Assembly: GCA_964449305.1 (NCBI GenBank)
Contig: CAYUYM010000007.1
Span: forward strand, 1 to 55,507
Direction of reading: 5' to 3'
Source of the DNA: CAYUYM01 sp964449305
GTDB taxonomy: Bacteria > Bacteroidota > Ignavibacteria > SZUA-365 > CAYQST01
DNA length: 55,507 nt
The notes under the pieces were generated by a model. It made no database searches. It had not been told where the DNA came from and was given only the letters and a program-made list of their open reading frames with translations. Position 1 is the first letter of the stretch. The number at the start of each line of letters is the position of its first letter. A program made the translations under genes and the position numbers. Below are positions 8,305 to 18,866 of the stretch, in pieces.

Positions 8305-9099
8305 ATGAAAACCTCATACAGATTCGCCCTTGTTGCAGCAGGCCTGATCTTCATCACCGTCTTCGCCATCGCCTATCCCACCTACACCGGTCGCACACTG
8401 AAGAGCGGCACCACGGGATGTGGAGGATGCCACGCCAGCGAAAGCGCCTCTGTCACGGTCCGCATCGATGGCCCCGACACGCTCACCGCAGGCACGGAGG
8501 GCACGTACACCGTGACCATCAGCGGGGGCAGCGGCACCGCGGTGTGCGTCGACATCGCCACCTCGGCGGGCGTGCTGAAGGCCACCGACAACACGCTCAA
8601 GCTGTCCAGCAACGAGCTGATCACCAACGGTGTCAAGAAGTACTCGGGCGGTTCGTACTCGTATCGATTCACGCTTGTCGCCCCGGCCGGCGGCACCTCC
8701 GCAATTCTCTACGCCACAGGCATGAGCACGAAATCCCTGTTCGCCTTCGCCCCCAACAAGGCGGTCGTCATCCGCTCGTCGGCGACGGAGGCCGAGTCGC
8801 CCACCATCACCACGCCGGATCAGGTGCAGATCTCCAAGAACTATCCCAACCCCGCAAGCGCCGATGCCACGGTGGAGTTCCACCTCCCGCAGCGCATGCT
8901 CATCCGCCTCACGGTGGTGGACATGTCGGGCCGTGAGCGTGCCGTGCTCATCGACGGATCGCGCGAGGCGGGACAGCACAGCATCACGTGGAACCTGTCC
9001 TTCCTTCCTGCCGGCATGTACTTCTACCGCATCACCGGCAGCACGCCCAGCCGCGGCGAGTTTGCCCTCGCATCCCAGAGCCTCGTGATCAGCAGATAA
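8305..9099 (+). CDS. T9SS-sorted protein with Reeler-like domain and CxxCH motif
   Basis: 264 residues. A signal peptide or anchor spans about 7-25, then CGGCH (Cys39, Cys42, His43), then a beta-rich domain starting SVTVRIDGPDTLTAG that resembles the Reeler-like 'choice-of-anchor V' domains of Bacteroidota. The C-terminus from about 185 is a type A T9SS sorting domain: ISKNYPNPAS, VVDMSGRE, LPAGMYFYRI. The product should cross the outer membrane and be attached or released. CxxCH is a haem c site in cytochromes, but in this family a CxxCH after the signal peptide is common and haem attachment is unproven. ATG 8305 has AAAGGA upstream; the preceding TTG at 8287 was rejected. Confidence 0.8.
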   Translation: MKTSYRFALVAAGLIFITVFAIAYPTYTGRTLKSGTTGCGGCHASESASVTVRIDGPDTLTAGTEGTYTVTISGGSGTAVCVDIATSAGVLKATDNTLKLSSNELITNGVKKYSGGSYSYRFTLVAPAGGTSAILYATGMSTKSLFAFAPNKAVVIRSSATEAESPTITTPDQVQISKNYPNPASADATVEFHLPQRMLIRLTVVDMSGRERAVLIDGSREAGQHSITWNLSFLPAGMYFYRITGSTPSRGEFALASQSLVISR

Positions 9100-9191
9100 G
9101 CATCTCCTTCACATAGATCCGACCCCGCTGTCTCCGGTTCGCCCCGGCGGCGGCGGGGTCGCCGGCGTCAGAGCCCGCCAAGTCATGCACG

Positions 9192-9226
9192 CAGGCCCGG
9201 ATTCCACTCTGGGACATCCGGGCCTG
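9192..9226. terminator. Candidate bidirectional terminator stem-loop
   Basis: CAGGCCCGGA (9192-9201) and TCCGGGCCTG (9217-9226) are perfect 10-base complements with a 15-base loop, between the convergent T9SS gene and leuS. There is no T-run on either side, so termination is inferred from position and stem strength. A weaker GACCCCGC/GCGGGGTC pair lies just before it (9121-9128/9153-9160). Confidence 0.5.
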
Positions 9227-9259
9227 TGGCACTGCGGATCCGGCACGCCGGGTGCTGCG

Positions 9260-11818
<2,559 letters not shown>

Positions 11819-11913
11819 TGACGGAGGGGAATGGTTGAACAAAACGAACCGCAAGATAGCGATTCATGCGCAGAATCTTCCTTCCGCTCCCAGCCGCACG
11901 CGTCGATCGAAGC

Positions 11914-12479
11914 CTACGGGATCCATCCCACCGTCATCATCGCCGTCCAGGGTGTCTCGGTCCACGTATCGCTGTCGAGGTGGTATTTGAACTCGCGTTT
12001 TCGCAGGGGTGACATCACGAAGAGATCCACGAACAACCATTCCACGTACAGTCCGAGTCCGAGGGCGAACTGGCGCTCCAAAAAAGATCCCGATACGCAT
12101 CCATGCGCGACACGGTGATGTGAGACGGTTCCTCCACCCACATCCATCGCATCCCCGGAGCGATGAAGAAATGCCTGGTGAAGAACACCTTCAGATCCGC
12201 ACCGGCGACCAGGCTGACCAGGCCGGCTTGGAGCACGGCCCGCGGCGCCAGCGACCAACGGCTGTCCGAGCCGGCCGGCAGCCGCACCTGCACGCCAAGA
12301 GGCACGCCAAGAGGGAAGGTGCCCCGTTTGTCAATGTCATAGCCGTGGAACGACGACAGCTTCACTCCCAGTTCCATCGACCAGCCTGTCGTTGAAGAGC
12401 TGTCCTGCCCCGCGGCCGTTCGCATTCCGCAGACGACCAACCCGGTGACCAGCAGAAACCAGATGATGACGCGGTGCAT
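11914..12479 (-). pseudogene. Secreted/outer-membrane protein gene with a frameshift
   Basis: The first frame (12479 down to a stop at 12015) encodes a signal peptide (HRVIIWFLLVTGLVVCGM...TAAGQ) and beta-strand-like sequence, ending in a low-quality tail after MDAYRDLF. Slipping back one base on the six-T run (minus strand 12085-12080) joins a second frame that continues LERQFALGLGLYVEW and ends at 11914, giving a coherent protein of about 188 residues with aromatic beta-barrel-like strands. The cause may be a real mutation, a base-call error in the homopolymer, or -1 frameshifting; the codons at the slip are not a classical two-site slippery heptamer. Function unrecognised. Confidence 0.6.
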
Positions 12480-12518
12480 GATGCATCCATGGTGTTGATG
12501 TGGGACAGACTGTGTGCC

Positions 12519-12548
12519 CAACATCGCCCCCGTGGCTGTGAGAGTCAA
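12519..12548 (-). promoter_or_regulatory. Weak predicted promoter of the frameshifted gene
   Basis: On the minus strand TTG (12548-12546), a 20-base spacer and GATGTTG (12525-12519). The first base of the -7 element departs from TAnnTT, so this is a weaker match than the others. Confidence 0.3.
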
Positions 12549-12575
12549 GACGGATCGGGCTCCCGGTTGGCACGG

Positions 12576-12605
12576 TTGCACATGGCTGCGGAAGCGCGTA
12601 GTTTC
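12576..12605 (+). promoter_or_regulatory. Predicted promoter of the large beta-barrel gene
   Basis: TTG at 12576-12578, a 20-base spacer, TAGTTTC at 12599-12605. Start of transcription would be near 12610, leaving a leader of about 30 bases before the ATG at 12641. Confidence 0.5.
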
Positions 12606-12640
12606 CCCTTGTCACAATTCCCACAGGCAAGGACGTTCCC

Positions 12641-14545
12641 ATGCGCATGACGCAGGTGTCGCTCTGCCTCGCCATTGTCCTCACCTGCGCAGCCCGGGCG
12701 CAGGAGGTGGTCGATTCCCTCAGCATCCCTCCGCCCCACTACGACAGGCTCATCGACATCCCGGATGTGGAGACCATCGATCCGCAGCTCCTGGACCTCA
12801 TCGACCAGCTCTCCGATACCACACGTCGTGCCGCTCCGGAGGAGCTCGGGGCGGTGCCCGATCCGACGGGGGAGCGCGATCCGACGCGCCCGCCTCCACG
12901 GGATCCCCCGTCCATGGGCGCTGCACAGGCCGTCCGGGCGTGGTCGGTGCGTCTGCGCATGCGCGGGCAGCAGGAGGATGAACCGCGCCGCGGGCAGGTC
13001 ACCGGCGTCTACCCCGGCAGCCGGCTCGACGCAGGCGCCAGACTCATCATCAATGCGCCGGGGGGCTGGCAGGTGGGCGTGGTGGCCGACCGCGATGCCG
13101 GGGAGGCGGCAGCCATCGACCGGATCGGCGGCTGCATGCGCTACGAGGGGGCAGGCATTCTGCGCACCGCCCTGCTGGGCGACTTCACCGTGAATGCAGG
13201 TCAGGGCCTCGTGTTCTGGAAGACGGGGGGCTGGTCCAAGGGTGCGGAGACGGTCTCGTCGCAGAAACGCGCCGATGTGCTGCTGCGGCCGCATCTCTCC
13301 TCCGGTGTCAATGCCTCCATGCGCGGGGTGGCGGTTCAGCTCGGCGGCGCCGGCTGGGATGCCGCAGCCTTCGCTGCAGCCACCTCCCTCGATGCATCGA
13401 TCGACACGACCACAGGCCTGCCAGGCTCATTCGACGCCTCCGGACTGCACCGCACGGCGACAGAGCTTTCGCGCCGGGCGGCCGTGCAGGAGCGCATCAC
13501 GGGGGCGGTGGTGCGCGTGATGCGGGAGATCGGTGTTGCACGGCTCACGATCGGTGCCGCGGCATCGCTGTCCTCCGTCGACCGGGCCCCGATCGGCGGT
13601 CCGCTTCCGCCGCTCGATGCCGGGCGTACGCTCATCGGCTGCCATGCGGATCTCCACCTGCCGGGAGCGAACATCTACGGCGAGCTGGCCCGCGCACCCG
13701 ATGCCGACCTCGCCGGGATCGTCGGGATCGTCGCCCGCCTGGGCACACCGATGACGGTGAGTCTCCTGTACCGCAGCTACGCCCCGGGCTTCCGCAGCAT
13801 GCATGGCAACGGCTGGGGCGAACAGAGCGGCGCCACCGCCAACGAGACGGGGCTCTACCTCGGCGTCCGCCTGCGCGTTGCGCGCGGGCTGCTGATCGCC
13901 GCGTACGCCGACCAATTCCGCTTTCCCGGGCGGCGCTGGCTCGTGCCCGTCCCCACTTCGGGAAACGACAGGATGCTGCTCGTGGAGTGGCGGGCCCTGC
14001 CGCACTGTACTGTCACGCTGCGAGCGTCACGCCGCGAGCGCCAGGACGCATTGACGATGGAGGATGCCGACGGCCGCACAGTGCGCCCCGTGGTGGACCG
14101 CATCCAATGGCGCGGGCGCGTGGAGCTGGAATACGACGACCATCGCGCGTGGCTGTTGCGTGCACGGGCGGAGTGGACGGAGGTGACCCACGCCATCGGC
14201 CCGCCAGTGCAGCGCGGCCTCCTGCTCTCCGCCGACATCCGGCGGCGACTTGCCCCGGTGCTGACGCTCGCAGCCGGTGTGGCCGGCGGCGGCGCAGATG
14301 CCTGGGATGCCCGCCTCACCGTGGTCGATGTGGATGCCCCCGGACACGCGTCCATCACCACCTTCAGCACGGCGGGCATGCGCGTCCATGGCTCCATCAC
14401 GTGGAGACCGTCTGAATGGCTGTCCCTGCTTGCGCGCTATTCCGTGATGGTGCTGGACGGTGTGCGCGAAATCGGATCCGGGTACGACGTCATCGCCGGG
14501 GATCGTGTCGGGAAATGGATGATGCAGATGGATGTGCGCTGGTGA
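12641..14545 (+). CDS. Outer-membrane beta-barrel protein related to HHH-domain barrel family
   Basis: 634 residues. Signal peptide 1-20 ending CAARA, a Pro/Arg/Asp-rich spacer, then a long run of alternating strands. The stretches LLGDFTVNAGQGLVFW near 183-198, the KGAETVSSQKRA segment and GLHRTATELSRRAAV near 272-286 match, from memory, the barrel part of Bacteroidota proteins annotated as helix-hairpin-helix (ComEA-like) domain proteins. Here the N-terminal region (IDPQLLDLIDQLSD) is only a remnant of a helical segment, and no HHH motif is clear. Role unknown; outer-membrane location is inferred from the signal peptide and strand pattern. It stands alone between divergent and convergent neighbours. 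Confidence 0.65.
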   Translation: MRMTQVSLCLAIVLTCAARAQEVVDSLSIPPPHYDRLIDIPDVETIDPQLLDLIDQLSDTTRRAAPEELGAVPDPTGERDPTRPPPRDPPSMGAAQAVRAWSVRLRMRGQQEDEPRRGQVTGVYPGSRLDAGARLIINAPGGWQVGVVADRDAGEAAAIDRIGGCMRYEGAGILRTALLGDFTVNAGQGLVFWKTGGWSKGAETVSSQKRADVLLRPHLSSGVNASMRGVAVQLGGAGWDAAAFAAATSLDASIDTTTGLPGSFDASGLHRTATELSRRAAVQERITGAVVRVMREIGVARLTIGAAASLSSVDRAPIGGPLPPLDAGRTLIGCHADLHLPGANIYGELARAPDADLAGIVGIVARLGTPMTVSLLYRSYAPGFRSMHGNGWGEQSGATANETGLYLGVRLRVARGLLIAAYADQFRFPGRRWLVPVPTSGNDRMLLVEWRALPHCTVTLRASRRERQDALTMEDADGRTVRPVVDRIQWRGRVELEYDDHRAWLLRARAEWTEVTHAIGPPVQRGLLLSADIRRRLAPVLTLAAGVAGGGADAWDARLTVVDVDAPGHASITTFSTAGMRVHGSITWRPSEWLSLLARYSVMVLDGVREIGSGYDVIAGDRVGKWMMQMDVRW

Positions 14546-14580
14546 GGCGCCTGTCGACCGGGGCCCTGCCGCCGGTGCGA

Positions 14581-16473
14581 TCAATGCACGATGAGGACGC
14601 GCATCGTGTGCACCACGCCATCCGCCGCGAGGCGGGCGAGATACACACCGCCGGGAAGCAGCGAGGTGTTGAAGGTGATGGCATGTTCGCCACGCACGAG
14701 GCGCCCTGAGGCGAGGGGGAGGATGCGCTCACCGAGCAGGTTGTACAACACGAGGTCGGCCTGCGTCTCCACCGGCAGCGAGAAGCGGATCGTGGCAGCC
14801 GCGGACACCGGGTTCGGCGTGCAGCCCAGGAGCGCCGGCGAAGCGGGCAGAGCCGATGTGGGCGCGTCACCAACACCCGAGATGACGATGTCGCGCAGCC
14901 GGATCATCTCCGATTGGATCACGGCTCCCGGCCAGGTGCTGTCACCCGTGTGCGCAAACACAATGAGCCGCGCATTGGTGTAGGCGGAGTCCTTTGTGCT
15001 GAAGGAGAAGGGCTGGATGTATTCGGTCTCCGGTGCGGCGATGGCCGAGTCCTTGATCTGGATGCCCGTTGCATTGGGCCACACCTGACGCACGGCATTC
15101 CGGTGAAAGAACGGGAACTTGAAGATGCCGCCATCGTGCGCCTGCGCGCGATTGATGCTGTCCTCCACGATCACGAGGTTCAACCGCAGCGGTTGGCCCA
15201 GGCCCTTGGTGAGCTTCAGCGCCGCCGTGCCCTGCACCACCTTCTTGATGGGATCGTAGGTGCAGTTGCGGAGGGTGATCGAGGCGCCGGCGGGTGTCGC
15301 CGCCGCCTCGGCAAAGGCGGCGAAGAAACTGCGTTCCCAGAAGAAGATGGGGAGGCGCCGGCTCCCTGTCGCATCGTAGAAGGAATGGTGGGATCGATCG
15401 AAGGACGCACCAGGCATGGACGTTGTCCCCAGGTAGTCGTTGCAGACTGTCGTGCCGGTGGTGGTCTGCATGTCGTCGGGGGGGAAGCCGGCGAAAAGGT
15501 GATACGACATCACCAACACGTCGTCGGGATGCATGCGCTCAAGCGAATCAATGATCGGCATTGCATTGGGGCAGTTGTGGCAGTTTGTGGATGTGTAGTC
15601 CTCCATCAGCACGCGTCGATGCGCCGTGAACGGCTCCTCCACGATGAACACGCCGAATGTGAGCTTCATCACCGGGTTCGAGAGGTCGTTGCTCGTGATG
15701 GTCACATCGAACACAGCGCCTCCGGGACCCTGCGAGGCGGCCGGATTGAACGACAGCGTCAAGGTGTCGGGCACATCGGGAGTGGTGAACCCGTCGCCCT
15801 TGGTGAGCGTGATGAATCCCGGCATGTTCTTCGTGGTCGCTGTCCACGTCAGGTCACCGTGCCAGATGTTGCGGATGAGGATGGTGTGCCGGGCGCCCTC
15901 ACCGGCCTTCATCGTCTCCACCACCCGGTGCGGCCGTCCACCATCCACAAGGACGTCAAGCTTCGGGCTCAACGGAACCTCGTCGTGGACGCAGAGGATG
16001 TGCAGCATCACGGGGGATCCCGCCGTGAGGATGAGGTTGTTCTCATCGAGTGAGTCGAGCACCAGTGCGCCTGGTTGGACGTATGCATGCGTGTACGTGG
16101 CCATGAAGGGCACCAACCCCCGCCAGCGCGGGAAGCCGTCGAGCTCGAGAAGCACGGAACTGTCGGGTGGAATCGACAGGCCCTGAGCCCATGGGTCCAC
16201 ATCGATGATGTTCAGCTTGATGTCCTCCCAGTCTGCCGGTCTCCAGTTGGGTCCGAGCTCGCGAATCACCGCAAGATCCAGATCCTCGAGGCCGGTGTAG
16301 TAGCCTGTGGTGAGGCGGAACTGCGGTGGGGCGCTGACGCTGCCTCCCTGGCCGGCGATGAGGTGTGGCAGACCCTGCGCTGGTGATGTCGTCTGGCCGC
16401 CGGCGTGCAGGACAACAAGGAATGTGAGGGCCACGCCCTGCAGTGTGATGGAACGCAACGTGCTTCGCTTCAT
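14581..16473 (-). CDS. Omp28-like thioredoxin-fold protein with T9SS sorting domain
   Basis: 630 residues. Signal peptide 1-27; a beta-rich region to about 280; an Omp28-like domain beginning VLMEDYTSTNCHNCPNAMPIIDSLE with a CxxC (CHNC) near residue 295, a thioredoxin-type arrangement; then a beta domain and a type A T9SS sorting domain (GCTPNPVSAAATIRFSLP ... LPGGVYLARL). It is expected to be exported and surface attached. Omp28 family members are surface proteins of Bacteroidota with no settled biochemical role; the intact CxxC suggests possible redox activity. The start at 16473 has GGAG a few bases upstream and a matching promoter. Confidence 0.82.
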   Translation of the reverse strand: MKRSTLRSITLQGVALTFLVVLHAGGQTTSPAQGLPHLIAGQGGSVSAPPQFRLTTGYYTGLEDLDLAVIRELGPNWRPADWEDIKLNIIDVDPWAQGLSIPPDSSVLLELDGFPRWRGLVPFMATYTHAYVQPGALVLDSLDENNLILTAGSPVMLHILCVHDEVPLSPKLDVLVDGGRPHRVVETMKAGEGARHTILIRNIWHGDLTWTATTKNMPGFITLTKGDGFTTPDVPDTLTLSFNPAASQGPGGAVFDVTITSNDLSNPVMKLTFGVFIVEEPFTAHRRVLMEDYTSTNCHNCPNAMPIIDSLERMHPDDVLVMSYHLFAGFPPDDMQTTTGTTVCNDYLGTTSMPGASFDRSHHSFYDATGSRRLPIFFWERSFFAAFAEAAATPAGASITLRNCTYDPIKKVVQGTAALKLTKGLGQPLRLNLVIVEDSINRAQAHDGGIFKFPFFHRNAVRQVWPNATGIQIKDSAIAAPETEYIQPFSFSTKDSAYTNARLIVFAHTGDSTWPGAVIQSEMIRLRDIVISGVGDAPTSALPASPALLGCTPNPVSAAATIRFSLPVETQADLVLYNLLGERILPLASGRLVRGEHAITFNTSLLPGGVYLARLAADGVVHTMRVLIVH

Positions 16474-16498
16474 GGGGGACTCCGGATGTTTCTCGGCG

Positions 16499-16528
16499 CA
16501 AGATACTGGCGGCGGACGGGGAATTCAA
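16499..16528 (-). promoter_or_regulatory. Predicted promoter of the Omp28-like gene
   Basis: On the minus strand TTG (16528-16526), a 20-base spacer and TATCTTG (16505-16499). The leader would be about 20 bases before the start at 16473. The rest of the 16529-16679 gap shows nothing I can identify. Confidence 0.5.
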
Positions 16529-16679
16529 TGGCGCATCAAGGAAATGATACGAACGGCGATTCATCCACCATCCATGCCCACTGCCGCCCCCGCAAACGAC
16601 GGCAGCGACCCGGGGTCGCTGCTGTCATGAAAGGGAGGTTTGAGTGCGGCGCGTCAGGCGCAGCCGGGAGCCGTGAGCA

Positions 16680-17828
16680 TCAATAGTACCATTCGCCTGC
16701 GCGACGCAGGATGTCGTGCGAGAGCACGAGCTTCTGGATTTCCGTTGTGCCCTCGAAGATGCGGTTGATGCGGCTGTCGCGGTAGATGCGTTCCACCGGG
16801 AGCTCACGTGAGTAGCCCATGCCGCCATGAATCTGCACGGCGAGATCCACCACGCGGTCGGCGGATTCGCTGCAGAACAGCTTGACGGCCGCAGCCTGGG
16901 TCGAGATTTTCTTCCCCATGTCATAATCCTGCGCGGTGCGGTAGACGATGCTCTCCATCGCATAGATGAGGGTGTACATCTCCGCGAGCATGAACTGGAT
17001 GGACTGGAAGTTGGCGATTGGTGTATCGAACTGCTTGCGTTCCTTGGCATAGCGTGCCGAGAGTTCGAGAAGCTCCTTGGAGAAGCCCACGCAGCAGGCG
17101 CCCAGCCCGAGGCGGCCGCAGTCGAGCGTCTTCATCGCGATGAGGAAGCCGCGACCCTCGCTGCCGATCATGTTCGCTGCCGGGACGCGAACGTTGTTCA
17201 GCGTCAACGCGTTTGTCGTGCTCCCGCGGATGCCCATCTTCTTCTCCGGTGGTCCCGCCTGGAATCCCTCCCACTTCGTCTCCACGGCGAAGGCCGTCAC
17301 ACCACGATCGGTTCGTGCAAACACCGACACCACATCCGCGATGCCACCATTGGTGATCCACAGCTTCTCCCCGGTCAGAAGGAAATCGTCACCATCCTTC
17401 ACCGCGCGTGTCTTCACGTTGAAGGAGTCCGACCCGGCCGAGGATTCCGTGAGACCGAAGGCGCCGATCATCTCGCCTTTCGCCAGCGGTACAAGGTACT
17501 TCTGTCGCAACTCCTCGCTTCCCCCCAGGAAGATGGCATTGGAGCCGATGGACTGATGAGCACCGATGAAGGTGGCGGTGGACATGCAGCCGCGGGCCAT
17601 CTCCTCCTGGGCGATGCAATACCCCACCTCACCGAATCCTGCGCCACCATATTCCTCCGGAAACACGGTCCCGAGGAGGCCCAGATCGGCGATCTTGCGG
17701 ATCAGTTCTTCAGGGATCTTCTCGTTTTCGTCGATATCCCGCGCGATGGGCTTCACTTCGCTGTTCACGAAATCACGCACCATCTCACGCAGCATGTTTT
17801 GTTCTTCGGAGAATTCAAAAGTGTTCAT
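16680..17828 (-). CDS. Acyl-CoA dehydrogenase
   Basis: 382 residues, standard for the short/branched-chain acyl-CoA dehydrogenase type. This FAD enzyme removes two hydrogens from acyl-CoA and passes electrons to ETF. Signature 1, GAFGLTESSAGSDS, is near 122-135, with the WITNGG segment after it. The catalytic base is Glu359 in RIFEGTTEIQ, followed by the usual C-terminal helix. The start at 17828 (NTFEFSEEQNMLREMV) is the family's normal opening; longer readings add unrelated residues. It lies 58 bp downstream of the reductase gene on the same strand, likely one operon concerned with fatty-acyl metabolism. Confidence 0.93.
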   Translation of the reverse strand: MNTFEFSEEQNMLREMVRDFVNSEVKPIARDIDENEKIPEELIRKIADLGLLGTVFPEEYGGAGFGEVGYCIAQEEMARGCMSTATFIGAHQSIGSNAIFLGGSEELRQKYLVPLAKGEMIGAFGLTESSAGSDSFNVKTRAVKDGDDFLLTGEKLWITNGGIADVVSVFARTDRGVTAFAVETKWEGFQAGPPEKKMGIRGSTTNALTLNNVRVPAANMIGSEGRGFLIAMKTLDCGRLGLGACCVGFSKELLELSARYAKERKQFDTPIANFQSIQFMLAEMYTLIYAMESIVYRTAQDYDMGKKISTQAAAVKLFCSESADRVVDLAVQIHGGMGYSRELPVERIYRDSRINRIFEGTTEIQKLVLSHDILRRAGEWYY

Positions 17829-17886
17829 GGCAATCCGATGAATTGTGGTTGAGGAAACATGAATGTTCGGAAGGTCAGGTGCTGCG

Positions 17887-18771
17887 TCAGGAAACGTCGG
17901 TCGGATCCCAGGAGCTTTCTTCCAGCAGCCCGAGGTCCGAATACTTGTAGGCGTCGATCTGGCCGACGAAGCTGATCTTGCTTTCGCCGCCGTCGACGCC
18001 AATGGTGTTCCCGTTCATGAATTCCGTGCCCGGGCGGAGCATCGCGAGGACGGCATGGGCCACGTCCTCCGGTGTGGTCACGCGCCCGAATGGGTTCTTG
18101 CGGCGGGCGGCGAAGAGCATGTTGCGGGCGCCGGGGATCTTCTTGAGTGCCGGGGTGTCGGTGACGCCCGCCAGCAGGGCGTTGCAGGTGATGCCCCGCG
18201 GACCAAGCTCAAGCGCAAGCTGGCGGATGTAGGATTCGAGCGCGCTTTTGGCTGCCGACACCGCCCCATAGTAGGGGAGCACAAGATTGGCACCGTCAGA
18301 CGTCATCGCAAAGACGCGCGCCCCCCGACCCATCAGGTCGCGACGGATGCAGTCCTGCGTCCAATAGACAAGTGAGTTCGCCATCACGTCCAGCGTCATT
18401 TCGAGCTGGGACTTCGTGATCATCTCGCTGGAGTTGCGGCCGACAAGGGGTTTGAGCGTGCCGAAAGCCAGGGAATGGAACAGAACACGGATCTCTGACC
18501 GGCCCTCGCGGTGGATGCTGTCCACAAAGGTGTCGAGCGCCTCATGCCGCCGCACATCGTCGGCGGCGTTGATGTTGAAGAACATGGCACGGACGCCGGC
18601 GCCTTCGATGTCACGGATCAGTTTCTGCACCAGCGGCATTGTTGCCTGCCGGTCGAGATGGACGCCGAGGATATTGTATCCGTTGCGGGCAAGCTCGAGG
18701 GCGGTGGCGGCTCCGAAGCCCGATGATGCTCCCAGTATCAGTGCCCAGTTCTGTGTATCTTTTTTCGTCAT
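17887..18771 (-). CDS. SDR-family enoyl-ACP reductase-like protein
   Basis: 294 residues, Rossmann fold. The N-terminal dinucleotide site is LILGASSGFGAATALE, and the FHSLAFGTLKPL segment after the fourth strand recalls the HSLAFA strand of FabI/FabL enoyl-ACP reductases. The catalytic pair has Tyr-x6-Lys spacing (YGAVSAAK), which marks enoyl reductases rather than the Tyr-x3-Lys of ordinary SDRs. It is therefore a candidate for the last step of fatty acid elongation, although a role with the neighbouring acyl-CoA dehydrogenase is possible. The start at 18771 leaves a normal N-terminus and sits below a matching promoter. Confidence 0.75.
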   Translation of the reverse strand: MTKKDTQNWALILGASSGFGAATALELARNGYNILGVHLDRQATMPLVQKLIRDIEGAGVRAMFFNINAADDVRRHEALDTFVDSIHREGRSEIRVLFHSLAFGTLKPLVGRNSSEMITKSQLEMTLDVMANSLVYWTQDCIRRDLMGRGARVFAMTSDGANLVLPYYGAVSAAKSALESYIRQLALELGPRGITCNALLAGVTDTPALKKIPGARNMLFAARRKNPFGRVTTPEDVAHAVLAMLRPGTEFMNGNTIGVDGGESKISFVGQIDAYKYSDLGLLEESSWDPTDVS

Positions 18772-18807
18772 GCATTCCAACTTTGTAAGGACAACAACTA
18801 AATTGCA

Positions 18808-18837
18808 CAAGATATGAAGAACGCCGGTAATACCCAA
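18808..18837 (-). promoter_or_regulatory. Predicted promoter of the reductase/acyl-CoA dehydrogenase operon
   Basis: On the minus strand TTG (18837-18835), a 20-base spacer and TATCTTG (18814-18808). The leader would be about 30 bases. It lies in the 95-bp divergent region shared with the GT9 gene. Confidence 0.55.
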
Positions 18838-18866
18838 TTCCCTCACCTGTCCACCGCCCACGTCCG

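Noticed and set aside
12080..12085. Programmed -1 frameshift site
   Set aside because: Codons at the slip are CTT TTT TGG, not a standard two-site slippery heptamer, and no stimulatory stem was evident; an indel is simpler.
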